Assembly: GCA_000283575.1 (NCBI GenBank)
Contig: AP012044.1
Location: 2,108,001 to 2,172,000 of the forward strand
Direction of reading: 5' to 3'
Length of the DNA: 64,000 nt
From: Oscillibacter valericigenes Sjm18-20
Lineage (GTDB): Bacteria; Bacillota; Clostridia; Oscillospirales; Oscillospiraceae
In this document: piece by piece, positions 16,091-24,583 of the stretch
How positions within the stretch are numbered: position 1 is the first letter of the stretch
How the letters are laid out: every line of letters starts with the position of its first letter
The notes under the pieces: generated by a model
Database searches by the model: none
The model's input: the letters and a program-made list of their open reading frames with translations, nothing else
What the model was told of the DNA's origin: nothing
Translations under genes and position numbers: made by a program

Positions 16091-16846
16091 TTATGCCACT
16101 TCGGTCAGAACCATTCCGTCCGGCAGGGTGAAGTCCTCCGTGGACGGCCCGGTGGAATCCAGCGCAGGGGAACCCATGCGGTAAATGGTCTCGCCGTCTT
16201 TCAGCCACTCCGCCGCCGCCAAAAGGCCTGTGTCCACGCTGATCCAGTACCGCAGAACATAGCCGTTCTCGTCCTCCCCGGTTTCCACGTAGATGCAGTT
16301 CACCCCGGACAGGTTCCTATAATCCGCCTCTTCAATCTGATTTACCGGAAGGGCCAGTACATCCTCGTAGGTTGAAATTCCCTGCTCCTGATCCGCGGAA
16401 ATATCCCCGGCATCGCAGTGATAAACAAAGGTCTGATTTCCGTACCAGATATAGGTGGTTTTCCCGTCCGTGAGCGTGTGACGGGTCTGCTGGTCCTCCG
16501 GCGTGGTATCCGTCCGGGTCCAGCCGCCGCTGACGGAGACGGTGATCTTTGACGTGCCGCTTCCGCCGCTCCATAGCCGCTCCACGGTAATGCTTCGTCG
16601 GTAGCTGGCGGGACGGCGGAGGGATTCGACCGCGGACTGCACCGTCTCCGGCGTCACGGTGATGGGCGTGATCACGTCTTTCTCCCCACTGTCCAACTCT
16701 GAGGAATCCTCCGTGGGCTGGACGGTGTCAGGCAGGACGATGCGGGAGGATCGGCGCAGACCGTTGCTCAGTAAAATCATTACCACCAGTATGATCAGAA
16801 CCGCAAAACCCGCGGCGGTAAATTTTCCAAATTTACGGTTTTTCAC
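16091..16846 (-). CDS. membrane-anchored extracytoplasmic protein of unknown function
   Basis: The 251-residue protein has a short basic N-terminus (KNRKFGKF), one membrane segment (FAVLIILVVMILL, about residues 12-28) and an extracytoplasmic domain rich in beta-type sequence (ITVERLWSGG, SKITVSVSGGW, TLTDGKTTYIWYGNQ), reminiscent of LolA/outer-envelope-type sensor folds but not assignable. The start is GTG at 16844-16846 with GGAAGGAGG 4 bases upstream; the open frame further upstream overlaps the epimerase gene. It lies 28 bases after mnaA, so it probably belongs to that operon and may act at the envelope. Confidence 0.78.
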   Translation of the reverse strand: MKNRKFGKFTAAGFAVLIILVVMILLSNGLRRSSRIVLPDTVQPTEDSSELDSGEKDVITPITVTPETVQSAVESLRRPASYRRSITVERLWSGGSGTSKITVSVSGGWTRTDTTPEDQQTRHTLTDGKTTYIWYGNQTFVYHCDAGDISADQEQGISTYEDVLALPVNQIEEADYRNLSGVNCIYVETGEDENGYVLRYWISVDTGLLAAAEWLKDGETIYRMGSPALDSTGPSTEDFTLPDGMVLTEVA

Positions 16847-16874
16847 GCGTCCTCCCTTCCCCGCTGTCTTGCTC

Positions 16875-18026
16875 TCAGGCGCCGGTATAGTCCTCCGGCG
16901 GGTTGCTGCGCAGGCCGAAATGCCACTCGATGGCGTCTGCAATGCGTGCGCAGGCGTGGCCGTCGCCATAGGGATTTACGGCGTGGGCCATCTGATCATA
17001 GGCCGCCCGGTCACGAATCAGACGCGTGGCCATGGTGACGATGTCGTCCTGGTTGACGCCCGCCAGACTCACTGTTCCGGCGGCCACGGCCTCGGGCCGC
17101 TCTGTCTCCCGGCGCAGCACCAGCACGGGCTTTCCAAGAGCCGGAGCTTCCTCCTGCAATCCGCCGGAATCGGTCAGCACCAAAAAGCAGCGCGCCATGA
17201 GGTTATGCATCTCATCGGCAGGCAGCGGGTCGATCAGATGTACCCGCGGCGCGCCCCGGAGGTACCGGTCCACCGCCTCCCGCACTACGGGGCTCAGGTG
17301 GACGGGATACACCAGCTCCACATCCTTGTTGTCCTCTGCGATCTGACGCAGGGCCAGCATGATGTTTTTCATGGGCTCGCCGTAATTTTCCCTGCGGTGA
17401 CAGGTGACAAGGCACACCTTTTTCTCCCCGTAAGGCAGACGGTTCAGCTCCTCCGTGAGAAAATGATAGTCCGGACGGACAGTGGTCTTCAGCGCGTCGA
17501 TTACCGTGTTGCCGGTGATGAACAGACCCTCGCCGATGCCCTCTTTTTTGAGATTGTCCCGGTTATTCACCGTGGGGCAGAAATAGAGATCCGCCAGACG
17601 GGACACCAGTACCCGGTTCATCTCCTCCGGAAAGGGAGAATACTTGTCATAGGTTCGAAGCCCGGCCTCCACATGGCCCACCTTCACCTGATGGTAGAAC
17701 GCGGACAGCGCCCCCGCGAAGGTGGTGGAGGTATCTCCATGTACCAGAATCATGTCCGGCTTCAGCGTGTCGATGGCCTCATCCATCCCCAAAAGGCACT
17801 TGCTGGTAATGGTGGAGAGGGTCTGCCGGGGGGTCATGATATCCAGATCCCAGTCCGGCTTCAGGTCGAAGACCTCCAGCACGGAGTCCAGCATCTGGCG
17901 GTGCTGCGCCGTGACGCAGCAAAGGCTCTTAATCCCCTCCCGCGCGGCCAGTTCCCTGACAAGGGGAGCCATTTTGATGGCCTCCGGCCGAGTGCCGAAG
18001 ACGCTCATAATACGAACTTTTCCCAT
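16875..18026 (-). CDS. mnaA: UDP-N-acetylglucosamine 2-epimerase (non-hydrolysing)
   Basis: This enzyme interconverts UDP-GlcNAc and UDP-ManNAc for cell-wall polymer or capsule synthesis. The 383-residue protein has the family N-terminus MSVFGTRPEAIKMAPLV, VHGDTSTTFAGALSAFY, GHVEAGLRT, and LTDSGGLQEEAPALGKPVLVLR, the UDP-binding region. The start is ATG at 18024-18026, 7 bases after GAGGAGG. Its A overlaps the upstream stop (TGATG), so it is translationally coupled to the preceding phosphoglycosyl transferase. Confidence 0.95.
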   Translation of the reverse strand: MGKVRIMSVFGTRPEAIKMAPLVRELAAREGIKSLCCVTAQHRQMLDSVLEVFDLKPDWDLDIMTPRQTLSTITSKCLLGMDEAIDTLKPDMILVHGDTSTTFAGALSAFYHQVKVGHVEAGLRTYDKYSPFPEEMNRVLVSRLADLYFCPTVNNRDNLKKEGIGEGLFITGNTVIDALKTTVRPDYHFLTEELNRLPYGEKKVCLVTCHRRENYGEPMKNIMLALRQIAEDNKDVELVYPVHLSPVVREAVDRYLRGAPRVHLIDPLPADEMHNLMARCFLVLTDSGGLQEEAPALGKPVLVLRRETERPEAVAAGTVSLAGVNQDDIVTMATRLIRDRAAYDQMAHAVNPYGDGHACARIADAIEWHFGLRSNPPEDYTGA

Positions 18027-19216
18027 CACTGATCCTCCTCTGTCTCCCAGCCCTCCGGCTCCTGTTCCTCCGTCTTTTCCGGGGCGGAGGACCCGTCCTG
18101 CGCCGGGGACTCCGGCTCCTCAGCGTGGTGTCCGTGGTCCTTCAGCTCCTCCATCTCCTCGTGAAGCTCATCCCGGACCTCCTTGGGGAACACAACCCTT
18201 GCGGCCACCATCGCCACCACGCACAGCGACACAAAGAAAATCATGGCCCGCAGCTCGCCGCTGGTGGTCAGCACCACCGCGCTGAGGCCCAGAATCGCGG
18301 AGATCACATACAGCGTAGCCACTGCCTGCTTCTGGTTCAGGCCCATGTCAATGAGGCGGTGGTGAATGTGGCTCCGATCCGCCTGCATAGGGCTTTGCCC
18401 GTGGGCGATGCGGCGGATAAAGGCGAAGGCCGTGTCAAAGATCGGAAGGCCCAGAATCAGGAACGGAACCGCAAAGGAGATGATGGCCCAGGATTTGAAC
18501 AGTCCCTCCACGGACATACAGGCCAGAATATAGCCCAAAAACGTCGCTCCGGTGTCCCCCATGAACATTTTGGCGGGGTTGAGGTTATAGGGCATGAAGC
18601 CCACACAGGCCCCCACCAGCGCCGCCATGACCACGGCCACCTGGAACTCGCTGACCAGCAGCGAAATCACCAGCACGGTGGTGGCGGAGATGGCGGACAC
18701 ACCGATGGCAAGGCCGTCCAGCCCGTCGATCAGATTCACCGCGTTGGTGATCGCCACAATCCACAGCACCGTCACTGGGATGGACAGCACGCCCATGTCC
18801 CAGTAGGGATTTTCCGAAAACAGGTTGGGATTGCTCAGAACGTGGATCAGCACGCCGTTCAGCGCCGGGATCAGCGCCGCCACAATCTGGACGAAAAATT
18901 TGAGCTTGGCGGGCAGGGGCGTGATATCGTCCACCACGCCCAGCACCACGATGATGACGGACCCCAAAAGAATGCTGCGGAACGGGTTCGTCATCTCCGC
19001 AAACAGCAGGATGCTTACGATGAACCCCAGAAAAATGGCCAGTCCGCCCAGCCGTGGAATGGGAATATGGTGCATCCGGCGATTGTCCTTGGGGACGTCC
19101 ACCGCCCCCACCTTGTAGGCGAAGGTCTTGACGATGGGGGACGCGAGAAAGCTGACCACCAGCGCCACGATCAGGGCCAAAAACACCCCGGCCAACAACT
19201 GCGTATTCAATAGCAT
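18026..19216 (-). CDS. TagO/WecA-type undecaprenyl-phosphate GlcNAc-1-phosphate transferase
   Basis: This polytopic membrane enzyme transfers GlcNAc-1-P from UDP-GlcNAc to undecaprenyl phosphate, the first step of teichoic-acid-like or capsule polymers. The roughly 396-residue protein has MraY/WecA motifs: PKDNRRMHHIPIPRLGGLAIFLGF, VVDDITPL, NAVNLIDGLDGLA, and MFMGDTGATFLGY, then HIHHRLIDMG. The C-terminal 50 residues are a charged Glu-rich tail. ATG 19216 is taken as start; GTG at 19237 is possible, and GGA about 12 bases upstream makes the site weak. Neighbour mnaA supplies UDP-ManNAc, consistent with a GlcNAc-ManNAc linkage unit, though the polymer genes are not here. Confidence 0.92.
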   Translation of the reverse strand: MLLNTQLLAGVFLALIVALVVSFLASPIVKTFAYKVGAVDVPKDNRRMHHIPIPRLGGLAIFLGFIVSILLFAEMTNPFRSILLGSVIIVVLGVVDDITPLPAKLKFFVQIVAALIPALNGVLIHVLSNPNLFSENPYWDMGVLSIPVTVLWIVAITNAVNLIDGLDGLAIGVSAISATTVLVISLLVSEFQVAVVMAALVGACVGFMPYNLNPAKMFMGDTGATFLGYILACMSVEGLFKSWAIISFAVPFLILGLPIFDTAFAFIRRIAHGQSPMQADRSHIHHRLIDMGLNQKQAVATLYVISAILGLSAVVLTTSGELRAMIFFVSLCVVAMVAARVVFPKEVRDELHEEMEELKDHGHHAEEPESPAQDGSSAPEKTEEQEPEGWETEEDQ

Positions 19217-19279
19217 TGTGACAACGATTCCTTTCACCGCGCGCTTTTTGTCCGGTTTCCCCGGCGGCGCGCGCTGTAA

Positions 19280-20287
19280 TCAGCGGTCGATGAAGCCGAC
19301 CTTTTTGTAGACCTTGCCCAGCGTCCGGTTGGAAACCCTTGCCGCCCGCTCCGCGCCGTCGCGGTAAATGGCCTGAAGCGCCGCCTTGTCGGCCAAAAGG
19401 TGCTCCGTCTCCTCCCGGATAGGGCGCAGCAGCTCCACCACGGCCTCGCCCACGGCGGATTTAAAGTCCCCATAGCCGTGTCCGGCGAACTCCGATTCGA
19501 TGGCGTCGAACTTCCGGCCCGTACAGACGGAATAAATTTGTATCAGATTGGACACGCCCGGCTTTTCTTTCGGGTCGAACCGCACGCAGGCCTCGGAGTC
19601 GGTCACCGCCTTTTTGAACTTGCGCAGAATGTCCTCCGGCTTTTCCAGCATGTAGACGCAGCCGTTCTGGTCCTTGTCGGATTTGCTCATCTTGCTTTCC
19701 GGAGAGGTCAGGCTCATCACCCGCGCCCCCACCTGCGGGATATAGGGTTCGGGAATCTTAAACACGTCGCCATAAATTCCGTTGAAGCGGGCGGCGATGT
19801 CCCGGCAGATCTCCACGTGCTGTTTCTGGTCGCCGCCCACCGGCACCAGGTCCGCCTGATACAGCAGGATGTCCGCCGCCATCAGGGATGGATAGGTGAA
19901 CAATCCCGCGTTGATGTTGTCCGCGTTTTTTGCGGACTTATCCTTGAACTGAGTCATGCGGCTCAGCTCTCCGAACATGGTGTAGCAGTCCAGCACCCAG
20001 CCGAGCTGGGCGTGGGCCGGGACGTGGGACTGGACGAACAGCGTGTTTTTTTGGGGGTCCAGACCACAGGCGATATAGGCCGCCAGCTGCGTCAGGGTGT
20101 GCCGCCGCAGTTCGGCGGGGACCTGCCGGACCGTGATGGTGTGCATGTCCGCCAGCATATAAAAGCAGTCGTACTCATCCGCCAGCGCCGCCCAGTTGCG
20201 GATGGCTCCCAGATAGGAGCCCAGGGTCAGGTCGCCGGAGGGCTGGATGCCGCTCAGAATCCGTTTTTTCTGTATCTCGTTTTCCAT
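19280..20287 (-). CDS. trpS: tryptophanyl-tRNA synthetase
   Basis: TrpRS charges tRNA-Trp. The 335-residue protein has class I motifs SGIQPSGDLTLGSYLGA (HIGH equivalent TLGS, residues 21-24) and PESKMSKSDKD (KMSKS). Length matches bacterial TrpRS. ATG 20287 is preceded by GAGGTG 6 bases away. Unlike tyrS, its roughly 60-base 5' leader is too short for a T-box; only a hairpin is seen. It ends 63 bases before the TagO/WecA gene, on the same strand. Confidence 0.97.
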   Translation of the reverse strand: MENEIQKKRILSGIQPSGDLTLGSYLGAIRNWAALADEYDCFYMLADMHTITVRQVPAELRRHTLTQLAAYIACGLDPQKNTLFVQSHVPAHAQLGWVLDCYTMFGELSRMTQFKDKSAKNADNINAGLFTYPSLMAADILLYQADLVPVGGDQKQHVEICRDIAARFNGIYGDVFKIPEPYIPQVGARVMSLTSPESKMSKSDKDQNGCVYMLEKPEDILRKFKKAVTDSEACVRFDPKEKPGVSNLIQIYSVCTGRKFDAIESEFAGHGYGDFKSAVGEAVVELLRPIREETEHLLADKAALQAIYRDGAERAARVSNRTLGKVYKKVGFIDR

Positions 20288-20304
20288 GGTAACACCTCAA
20301 AATC

Positions 20305-20337
20305 TGCCGCTTTCCCGGCTGTGGCCATAAAGCGGCA
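20305..20337 (-). other. Hairpin in the trpS 5' leader
   Basis: TGCCGCTTT (20305-20313) pairs perfectly with AAAGCGGCA (20329-20337) around a 15-base loop, just upstream of the trpS ribosome binding site. No T-box core or terminator is present; a role in mRNA stability or translation is possible. Confidence 0.55.
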
Positions 20338-20350
20338 ATATAACTTTTCT

Positions 20351-20379
20351 ATTGTAGCATGACGCATGAAAAAGTGCAA
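20351..20379 (-). promoter_or_regulatory. Promoter of trpS
   Basis: TTGCAC (20374-20379) and TACAAT (20351-20356) on the minus strand are 17 bases apart. Confidence 0.7.
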
Positions 20380-20459
20380 TCCGTTTCGGGAATTTTGACC
20401 CCGCCGATGGCAAGTGCCGTTCCCAGCCCCCTCTGCGTCGGCCCAGAGCAGGAAAGCCC

Positions 20460-20488
20460 TTGACATTCGGGGCGACAAAAGCGATAAT
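20460..20488 (+). promoter_or_regulatory. Promoter of gltX-asnA
   Basis: TTGACA (20460-20465) is followed after 17 bases by GATAAT (20483-20488), 34 bases before gltX, whose site is GGAGG. Confidence 0.72.
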
Positions 20489-20521
20489 ATAAACTGTTAA
20501 ATTGTACATGGAGGTAAATTC

Positions 20522-22021
20522 ATGGCTGTTGATAAAACATTCTTTGACGAGATGGATGCCCGCATTCCCCATGGGAAGGTCCGCACCCGTTTCGCCCCCT
20601 CCCCCACCGGCTATATGCACGTGGGGAATTTGCGCACCGCGCTGTACACCTGGCTAATCGCCCGCCACGCCGGCGGCACCTTCATTCTGCGCATCGAGGA
20701 CACCGATCAGGGCCGTCTGGTAGAGGGCGCTACCGACGTGATCTACAAGACCTTGGCCGAGTGCGGATTGAATCACGACGAAGGTCCCGACGTGGGCGGT
20801 CCCGTGGGCCCCTATATCCAGTCGGAGCGCCGTGACCTGTATGGAAAGTACGCGGAGCTGCTGGTGGAGAAAGGCTTTGCCTACCGTTGCTTTTGCGGCA
20901 GGGACGAGGACGAATCCCAGGAGGTGGCCGAGGGCGTCAAGGTCAAAAAGCACCACTGCGGCTGCCCGGACCTCTCCCCCGCCGAAATTCAGGCAAAGCT
21001 GGACGCAGGCGCGTCCTATGTCATCCGTCAGAAGATTCCCCGGGAGAGCAGGACCACCTTTCATGACGTGACCTTCGGAGACATCACGGTGGAAAACGAC
21101 ACGCTGGACGACCAGGTGCTCATCAAGTCCGACGGTCTGCCCACCTATAATTTCGCCAACGTGGTGGACGACCACCTGATGGGCATTACCCATGTGGTCC
21201 GGGGTAGCGAGTATCTCAGCTCCGCGCCCAAGTACAACCTTTTATACGAGGCGTTCGGCTGGGAGATTCCCACCTATGTCCACTGCTCCCCCGTCATGCG
21301 GGACGCCCACAACAAAATGTCCAAGCGCCACGGCGACCCCTCCTATGAAGACCTGATCGCCCAGGGGTATCTGACTACCGCTGTCTTGAATTATGTCGCT
21401 CTTTTGGGCTGGGCGCCCAAGGGAGAGCTGAGCGAACAGGAAATCTTTTCTCTGGACCAGCTTATAAAGGCGTTCGATATCGCCGGAATCTCCAAATCCC
21501 CGGCCATCTTCGACCTCGCCAAGCTGGACTATTTTAACGCGACGTATCTCCGCGCCCTTGCGCCGGAAGAGTTTGCAAAGATTGCCAAACCCTATATCCG
21601 AAGGAGCGTACAAAATCTGGCCATCGACGCCGCCTCCGTTGCCGCGCTGCTGCAGGCCCGGTGTGAAAAGCTGACGGAGATCCCTGAAAAGGTGGACTTT
21701 TTCGACGCGTTGCCGGATTATGATGCTGAGTTTTATGTCAACAAAAAGTCCAAGACCGACGAGACTGTCTCCAAAGAGATGCTCTCCGCCGCCATCCCTG
21801 TGTTGGAGGCTCTTCCCTCTTGGGAGACCAACTCCATCCATGACGCGCTGATCGGCCTTGCGGAGAAGCTCGCGGTTAAGAACGCCACGCTGATGTGGCC
21901 CGTGCGCATTGCGGCGGCGGGCAAGCTGGTGACGCCCGGCGGCGCAGTGGAAATCCTAAGCATTCTGGGGCGGGACGAAACGCTGCGCCGGCTGAAGCAC
22001 GGACTTTCCCTGCTGGGCTGA
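20522..22021 (+). CDS. gltX: glutamyl-tRNA synthetase
   Basis: GluRS charges tRNA-Glu and, in many Firmicutes, also tRNA-Gln for later transamidation. The 499-residue protein has RFAPSPTGYMHVGNLRTALY (HIGH as HVGN, residues 33-36), ILRIEDTDQGR, a zinc-type CFCG segment near residue 123, and the KMSKS equivalent NKMSKRHGD. The C-terminal helical anticodon-binding domain is complete. ATG 20522 has GGAGG 7 bases upstream. The next gene, asnA, begins 43 bases downstream and is probably co-transcribed. Confidence 0.97.
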   Translation: MAVDKTFFDEMDARIPHGKVRTRFAPSPTGYMHVGNLRTALYTWLIARHAGGTFILRIEDTDQGRLVEGATDVIYKTLAECGLNHDEGPDVGGPVGPYIQSERRDLYGKYAELLVEKGFAYRCFCGRDEDESQEVAEGVKVKKHHCGCPDLSPAEIQAKLDAGASYVIRQKIPRESRTTFHDVTFGDITVENDTLDDQVLIKSDGLPTYNFANVVDDHLMGITHVVRGSEYLSSAPKYNLLYEAFGWEIPTYVHCSPVMRDAHNKMSKRHGDPSYEDLIAQGYLTTAVLNYVALLGWAPKGELSEQEIFSLDQLIKAFDIAGISKSPAIFDLAKLDYFNATYLRALAPEEFAKIAKPYIRRSVQNLAIDAASVAALLQARCEKLTEIPEKVDFFDALPDYDAEFYVNKKSKTDETVSKEMLSAAIPVLEALPSWETNSIHDALIGLAEKLAVKNATLMWPVRIAAAGKLVTPGGAVEILSILGRDETLRRLKHGLSLLG

Positions 22022-22064
22022 GTCCCGGCGATAAAATTTAAATGAGAAAGAATAGGTAATCCAT

Positions 22065-23072
22065 ATGAGTAAAGTAGTGATTCCCGCCGGATACAAAATG
22101 CCCCTGACCAACAACCAGCTTCAGCGCGCCATTGAATTTATCCATACCGATTTTCAGAAGAACCTGACCGAGCGGCTGGACCTTCATCGGGTCTCCGCAC
22201 CTCTGTTTGTGGACGGGGCCACGGGCCTCAACGACGATCTGAACGGCGTGGAACGTCCCGTGATCTTCGACATCCCGGACGTTGGCACCGACGGTCAGGT
22301 GGTTCACTCTCTGGCCAAATGGAAGCGTCTGGCGCTGAAGCGGTATGAGTTCAAGGCCGGGACCGGCCTCTATACCGATATGAACGCCATCCGCCGGGAC
22401 GAGGAGGTGGACAACCTCCACTCCGTATACGTGGACCAGTGGGACTGGGAAAAGCACATCCGCCGGGAGGACCGGAACCTCCAGTTTCTCAAAGACACGG
22501 TGCGCACCATTGTGGCCTCCATCTGCGACACCGCGGAGGATCTGCGGAGGGCCTATCCCGCCCTGACTTTCCGCCCGGACCGGGATGTGTTCTTCATCAC
22601 CACCCAGGAGCTGGAGGACCGCTATCCCGACCTTTCCCCCAATGAGCGTGAAAAGGCCGTGTGTGAGCGGCACCACACCGTTTTCCTCATGCAGATCGGC
22701 GGAAAGCTCAAATCCGGCAAGCCTCACGATGGCCGCGCCCCGGACTATGACGACTGGACGCTGAACGGCGACATCCTCATGTGGAACCCCGTTCTGGAGC
22801 GGAATTTTGAGGTCTCCTCCATGGGTATCCGGGTGGATGAGGCGACTTTGGACAAGCAGCTAACCCTCTCTGGCCACGACGAGCGGAGAGAACTTCCCTT
22901 CCATAAGATGCTGCTGGGCGGCGAGCTGCCCCAGTCCATTGGCGGCGGCATCGGGCAGTCCCGGCTCTGTATGCTTCTGCTGGGCACCTGCCACATCGGC
23001 GAGGTACAGGCCAGCCTTTGGGACAAGGAGACGGTAGCCGCCTGTGAAAAAGCGGGGATTATCCTTCTGTAA
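22065..23072 (+). CDS. asnA: aspartate-ammonia ligase (asparagine synthetase A)
   Basis: AsnA makes asparagine from aspartate, ammonia and ATP; it is a class II aminoacyl-tRNA-synthetase-like enzyme. The 335-residue length fits. Family sequences include FVDGATGLNDDLNGVERPV, VVHSLAKWKR, GLYTDMNAIRRDEE, VYVDQWDWEK, and at the C-terminus LPQSIGGGIGQSRLCMLLL. It follows gltX. The ribosome site (AGAAAG/TAGG) is weak, which suggests expression through read-through from gltX. Confidence 0.96.
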   Translation: MSKVVIPAGYKMPLTNNQLQRAIEFIHTDFQKNLTERLDLHRVSAPLFVDGATGLNDDLNGVERPVIFDIPDVGTDGQVVHSLAKWKRLALKRYEFKAGTGLYTDMNAIRRDEEVDNLHSVYVDQWDWEKHIRREDRNLQFLKDTVRTIVASICDTAEDLRRAYPALTFRPDRDVFFITTQELEDRYPDLSPNEREKAVCERHHTVFLMQIGGKLKSGKPHDGRAPDYDDWTLNGDILMWNPVLERNFEVSSMGIRVDEATLDKQLTLSGHDERRELPFHKMLLGGELPQSIGGGIGQSRLCMLLLGTCHIGEVQASLWDKETVAACEKAGIILL

Positions 23073-23117
23073 CCGGATTTTTTGGCCCCTACGGTTTCTT
23101 AGCCACTCTTTCATAAA

Positions 23118-23156
23118 AGCGACCCGTCGGCGCAATGCCGACGGGCCGCTTCTTTT
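23118..23156 (+). terminator. Terminator between convergent asnA and aminopeptidase genes
   Basis: A long stem with core CCCGTCGGC/GCCGACGGG and loop GCAAT, extended by AGCG/CGCT, is followed by T-rich sequence on the plus strand; the minus strand also has CTTTT after it. It probably ends both asnA and the gene at 23174. Confidence 0.82.
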
Positions 23157-23173
23157 CTCTTACTTCAAAAGGC

Positions 23174-24583
23174 TCAGTTTTTCGCCTGAAACACTGCCGT
23201 CATACCCTTATAGGTCTCATAGCAGTCCAGCTTTGCAACCGTCTCAAACGGTGAGTGCATACTCAGCACGGGAACTCCCGCGTCCATCGTGGCAATATTT
23301 CGATTTGCCATATACATGGCCACGGTTCCGCCGCCGCCGGCGTCCACCTTACCAAGCTCCGCGATCTGCCAGATAACGTTCGCCTCGTCAAAGAGGCTGC
23401 GCACATAGGCCACGGTCTCCGCGTCCGCGTCGGACGCGCCGGACTTACCTCTTGCACCGGTATACTTGCAAAGGCCGATACCGTAGTTGATTAAGGCCGA
23501 GTTGCGCTTTTCAAACACGTCGGCAAAGTTGGGGTCGAACGCCGCGGTCACGTCCGCGCTGAGGCAGAAAGATTTCTCCAGACACACCCGAACGGGAACA
23601 TCCTGTGCCTCGCAAAGGTCCTCCATAAAGGTATCGAATGCGGCGGACTGCATACCCGTCACACCGTCGGACCCGATTTCCTCCTTGTCCGCCAGAATAC
23701 AGACGGCGGTCTTCTCCGGCGTCTTCTTCAAGTCCAGAAGCGCCCGGAACGCCGCATAGGCGCACACCCGGTCGTCGTGGCCGTAGGCACCGATCATGCT
23801 GCGGTCCAAACCGATGTCACAGGCCTTGGCGGCGGGGACGGCCTCCAGCTCCGCAGAGGTGAAATCGTCCTCTGTGATACCGTACTTTTCATTGAGCAGC
23901 TGCATCACCGCCAGCTTTACCTTGTCGCTTCCCTCGCCCTCCGGCAGGGGGCGGCTACCCAACAGCAGGTTCAGCATTTCGCCGGGAACAGCCTCGCTCA
24001 GCGGTTTTTTATTCTGCTCCGCCCCCAGATGAGGCAGAAGGTCTGTGATCACCAGCTTGGGGTCTCCCTCGTCCGCGCCGATATTGAGGTGAATCACTTC
24101 GCCGTTTTTCAGCGCCACCACGCCGTGGAGCTCCATGGGGACGGTGGTCCACTGGTACCTGCGGATGCCGCCGTAGTAATGGGTCTTGAAGTAGCACAGC
24201 TCGCTGTCCTCATACATCGGATTGGGTTTCAGATCCAGCCGGGGCGAGTCTATGTGGGCGGCGGCGATCTGCGCGCCCTGGCTGAGAGGCTTCTTCCCGA
24301 TGCAGGCCAGATACACGCTCTTGCCCCGGTTGCGGAAGTACAGCTTGTCCCCCGCTTTCAGCTTCATGCCGCGGGCAAAGGGCTTGAAGCCCACCTTTTC
24401 CGCCAGCCGCACCAGCTCCGCCGCACACTCCCGCTCGGTCTTGCCCGCATCCAGAAACGCCTTGTAGTCCGCGCAGTAGGACTCCATGGCCTTCTCTTCT
24501 TTGACGTCGAATTTATCGTAGCCGTTTTTCTTGCCGGAGAGCAGTTTTTCCCGCAGTTCCTTCATTTTTTTATCTTCTGCCAT
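23174..24583 (-). CDS. M18 family aminopeptidase
   Basis: M18 enzymes are cytosolic zinc aminopeptidases forming dodecamers. The 469-residue protein shows the metal ligands in AAAHIDSPRLDL (His110, Asp112), the catalytic DKEEIGSDG block, and GAYGHDDRVCAY, with a C-terminal DAGGGGTVAMYMAN and a final SMHSPFE-type segment. Length is typical. ATG 24583 has AGGAGG about 9 bases upstream, located inside the end of the preceding gene; the 14-base overlap indicates coupled translation. It is the last gene of the run starting at ddl. Confidence 0.92.
   Translation of the reverse strand: MAEDKKMKELREKLLSGKKNGYDKFDVKEEKAMESYCADYKAFLDAGKTERECAAELVRLAEKVGFKPFARGMKLKAGDKLYFRNRGKSVYLACIGKKPLSQGAQIAAAHIDSPRLDLKPNPMYEDSELCYFKTHYYGGIRRYQWTTVPMELHGVVALKNGEVIHLNIGADEGDPKLVITDLLPHLGAEQNKKPLSEAVPGEMLNLLLGSRPLPEGEGSDKVKLAVMQLLNEKYGITEDDFTSAELEAVPAAKACDIGLDRSMIGAYGHDDRVCAYAAFRALLDLKKTPEKTAVCILADKEEIGSDGVTGMQSAAFDTFMEDLCEAQDVPVRVCLEKSFCLSADVTAAFDPNFADVFEKRNSALINYGIGLCKYTGARGKSGASDADAETVAYVRSLFDEANVIWQIAELGKVDAGGGGTVAMYMANRNIATMDAGVPVLSMHSPFETVAKLDCYETYKGMTAVFQAKN

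Noticed and set aside
20288..20380. T-box in front of trpS
   Set aside because: The leader is about 60 bases and lacks the T-box core and terminator; only a hairpin is present.
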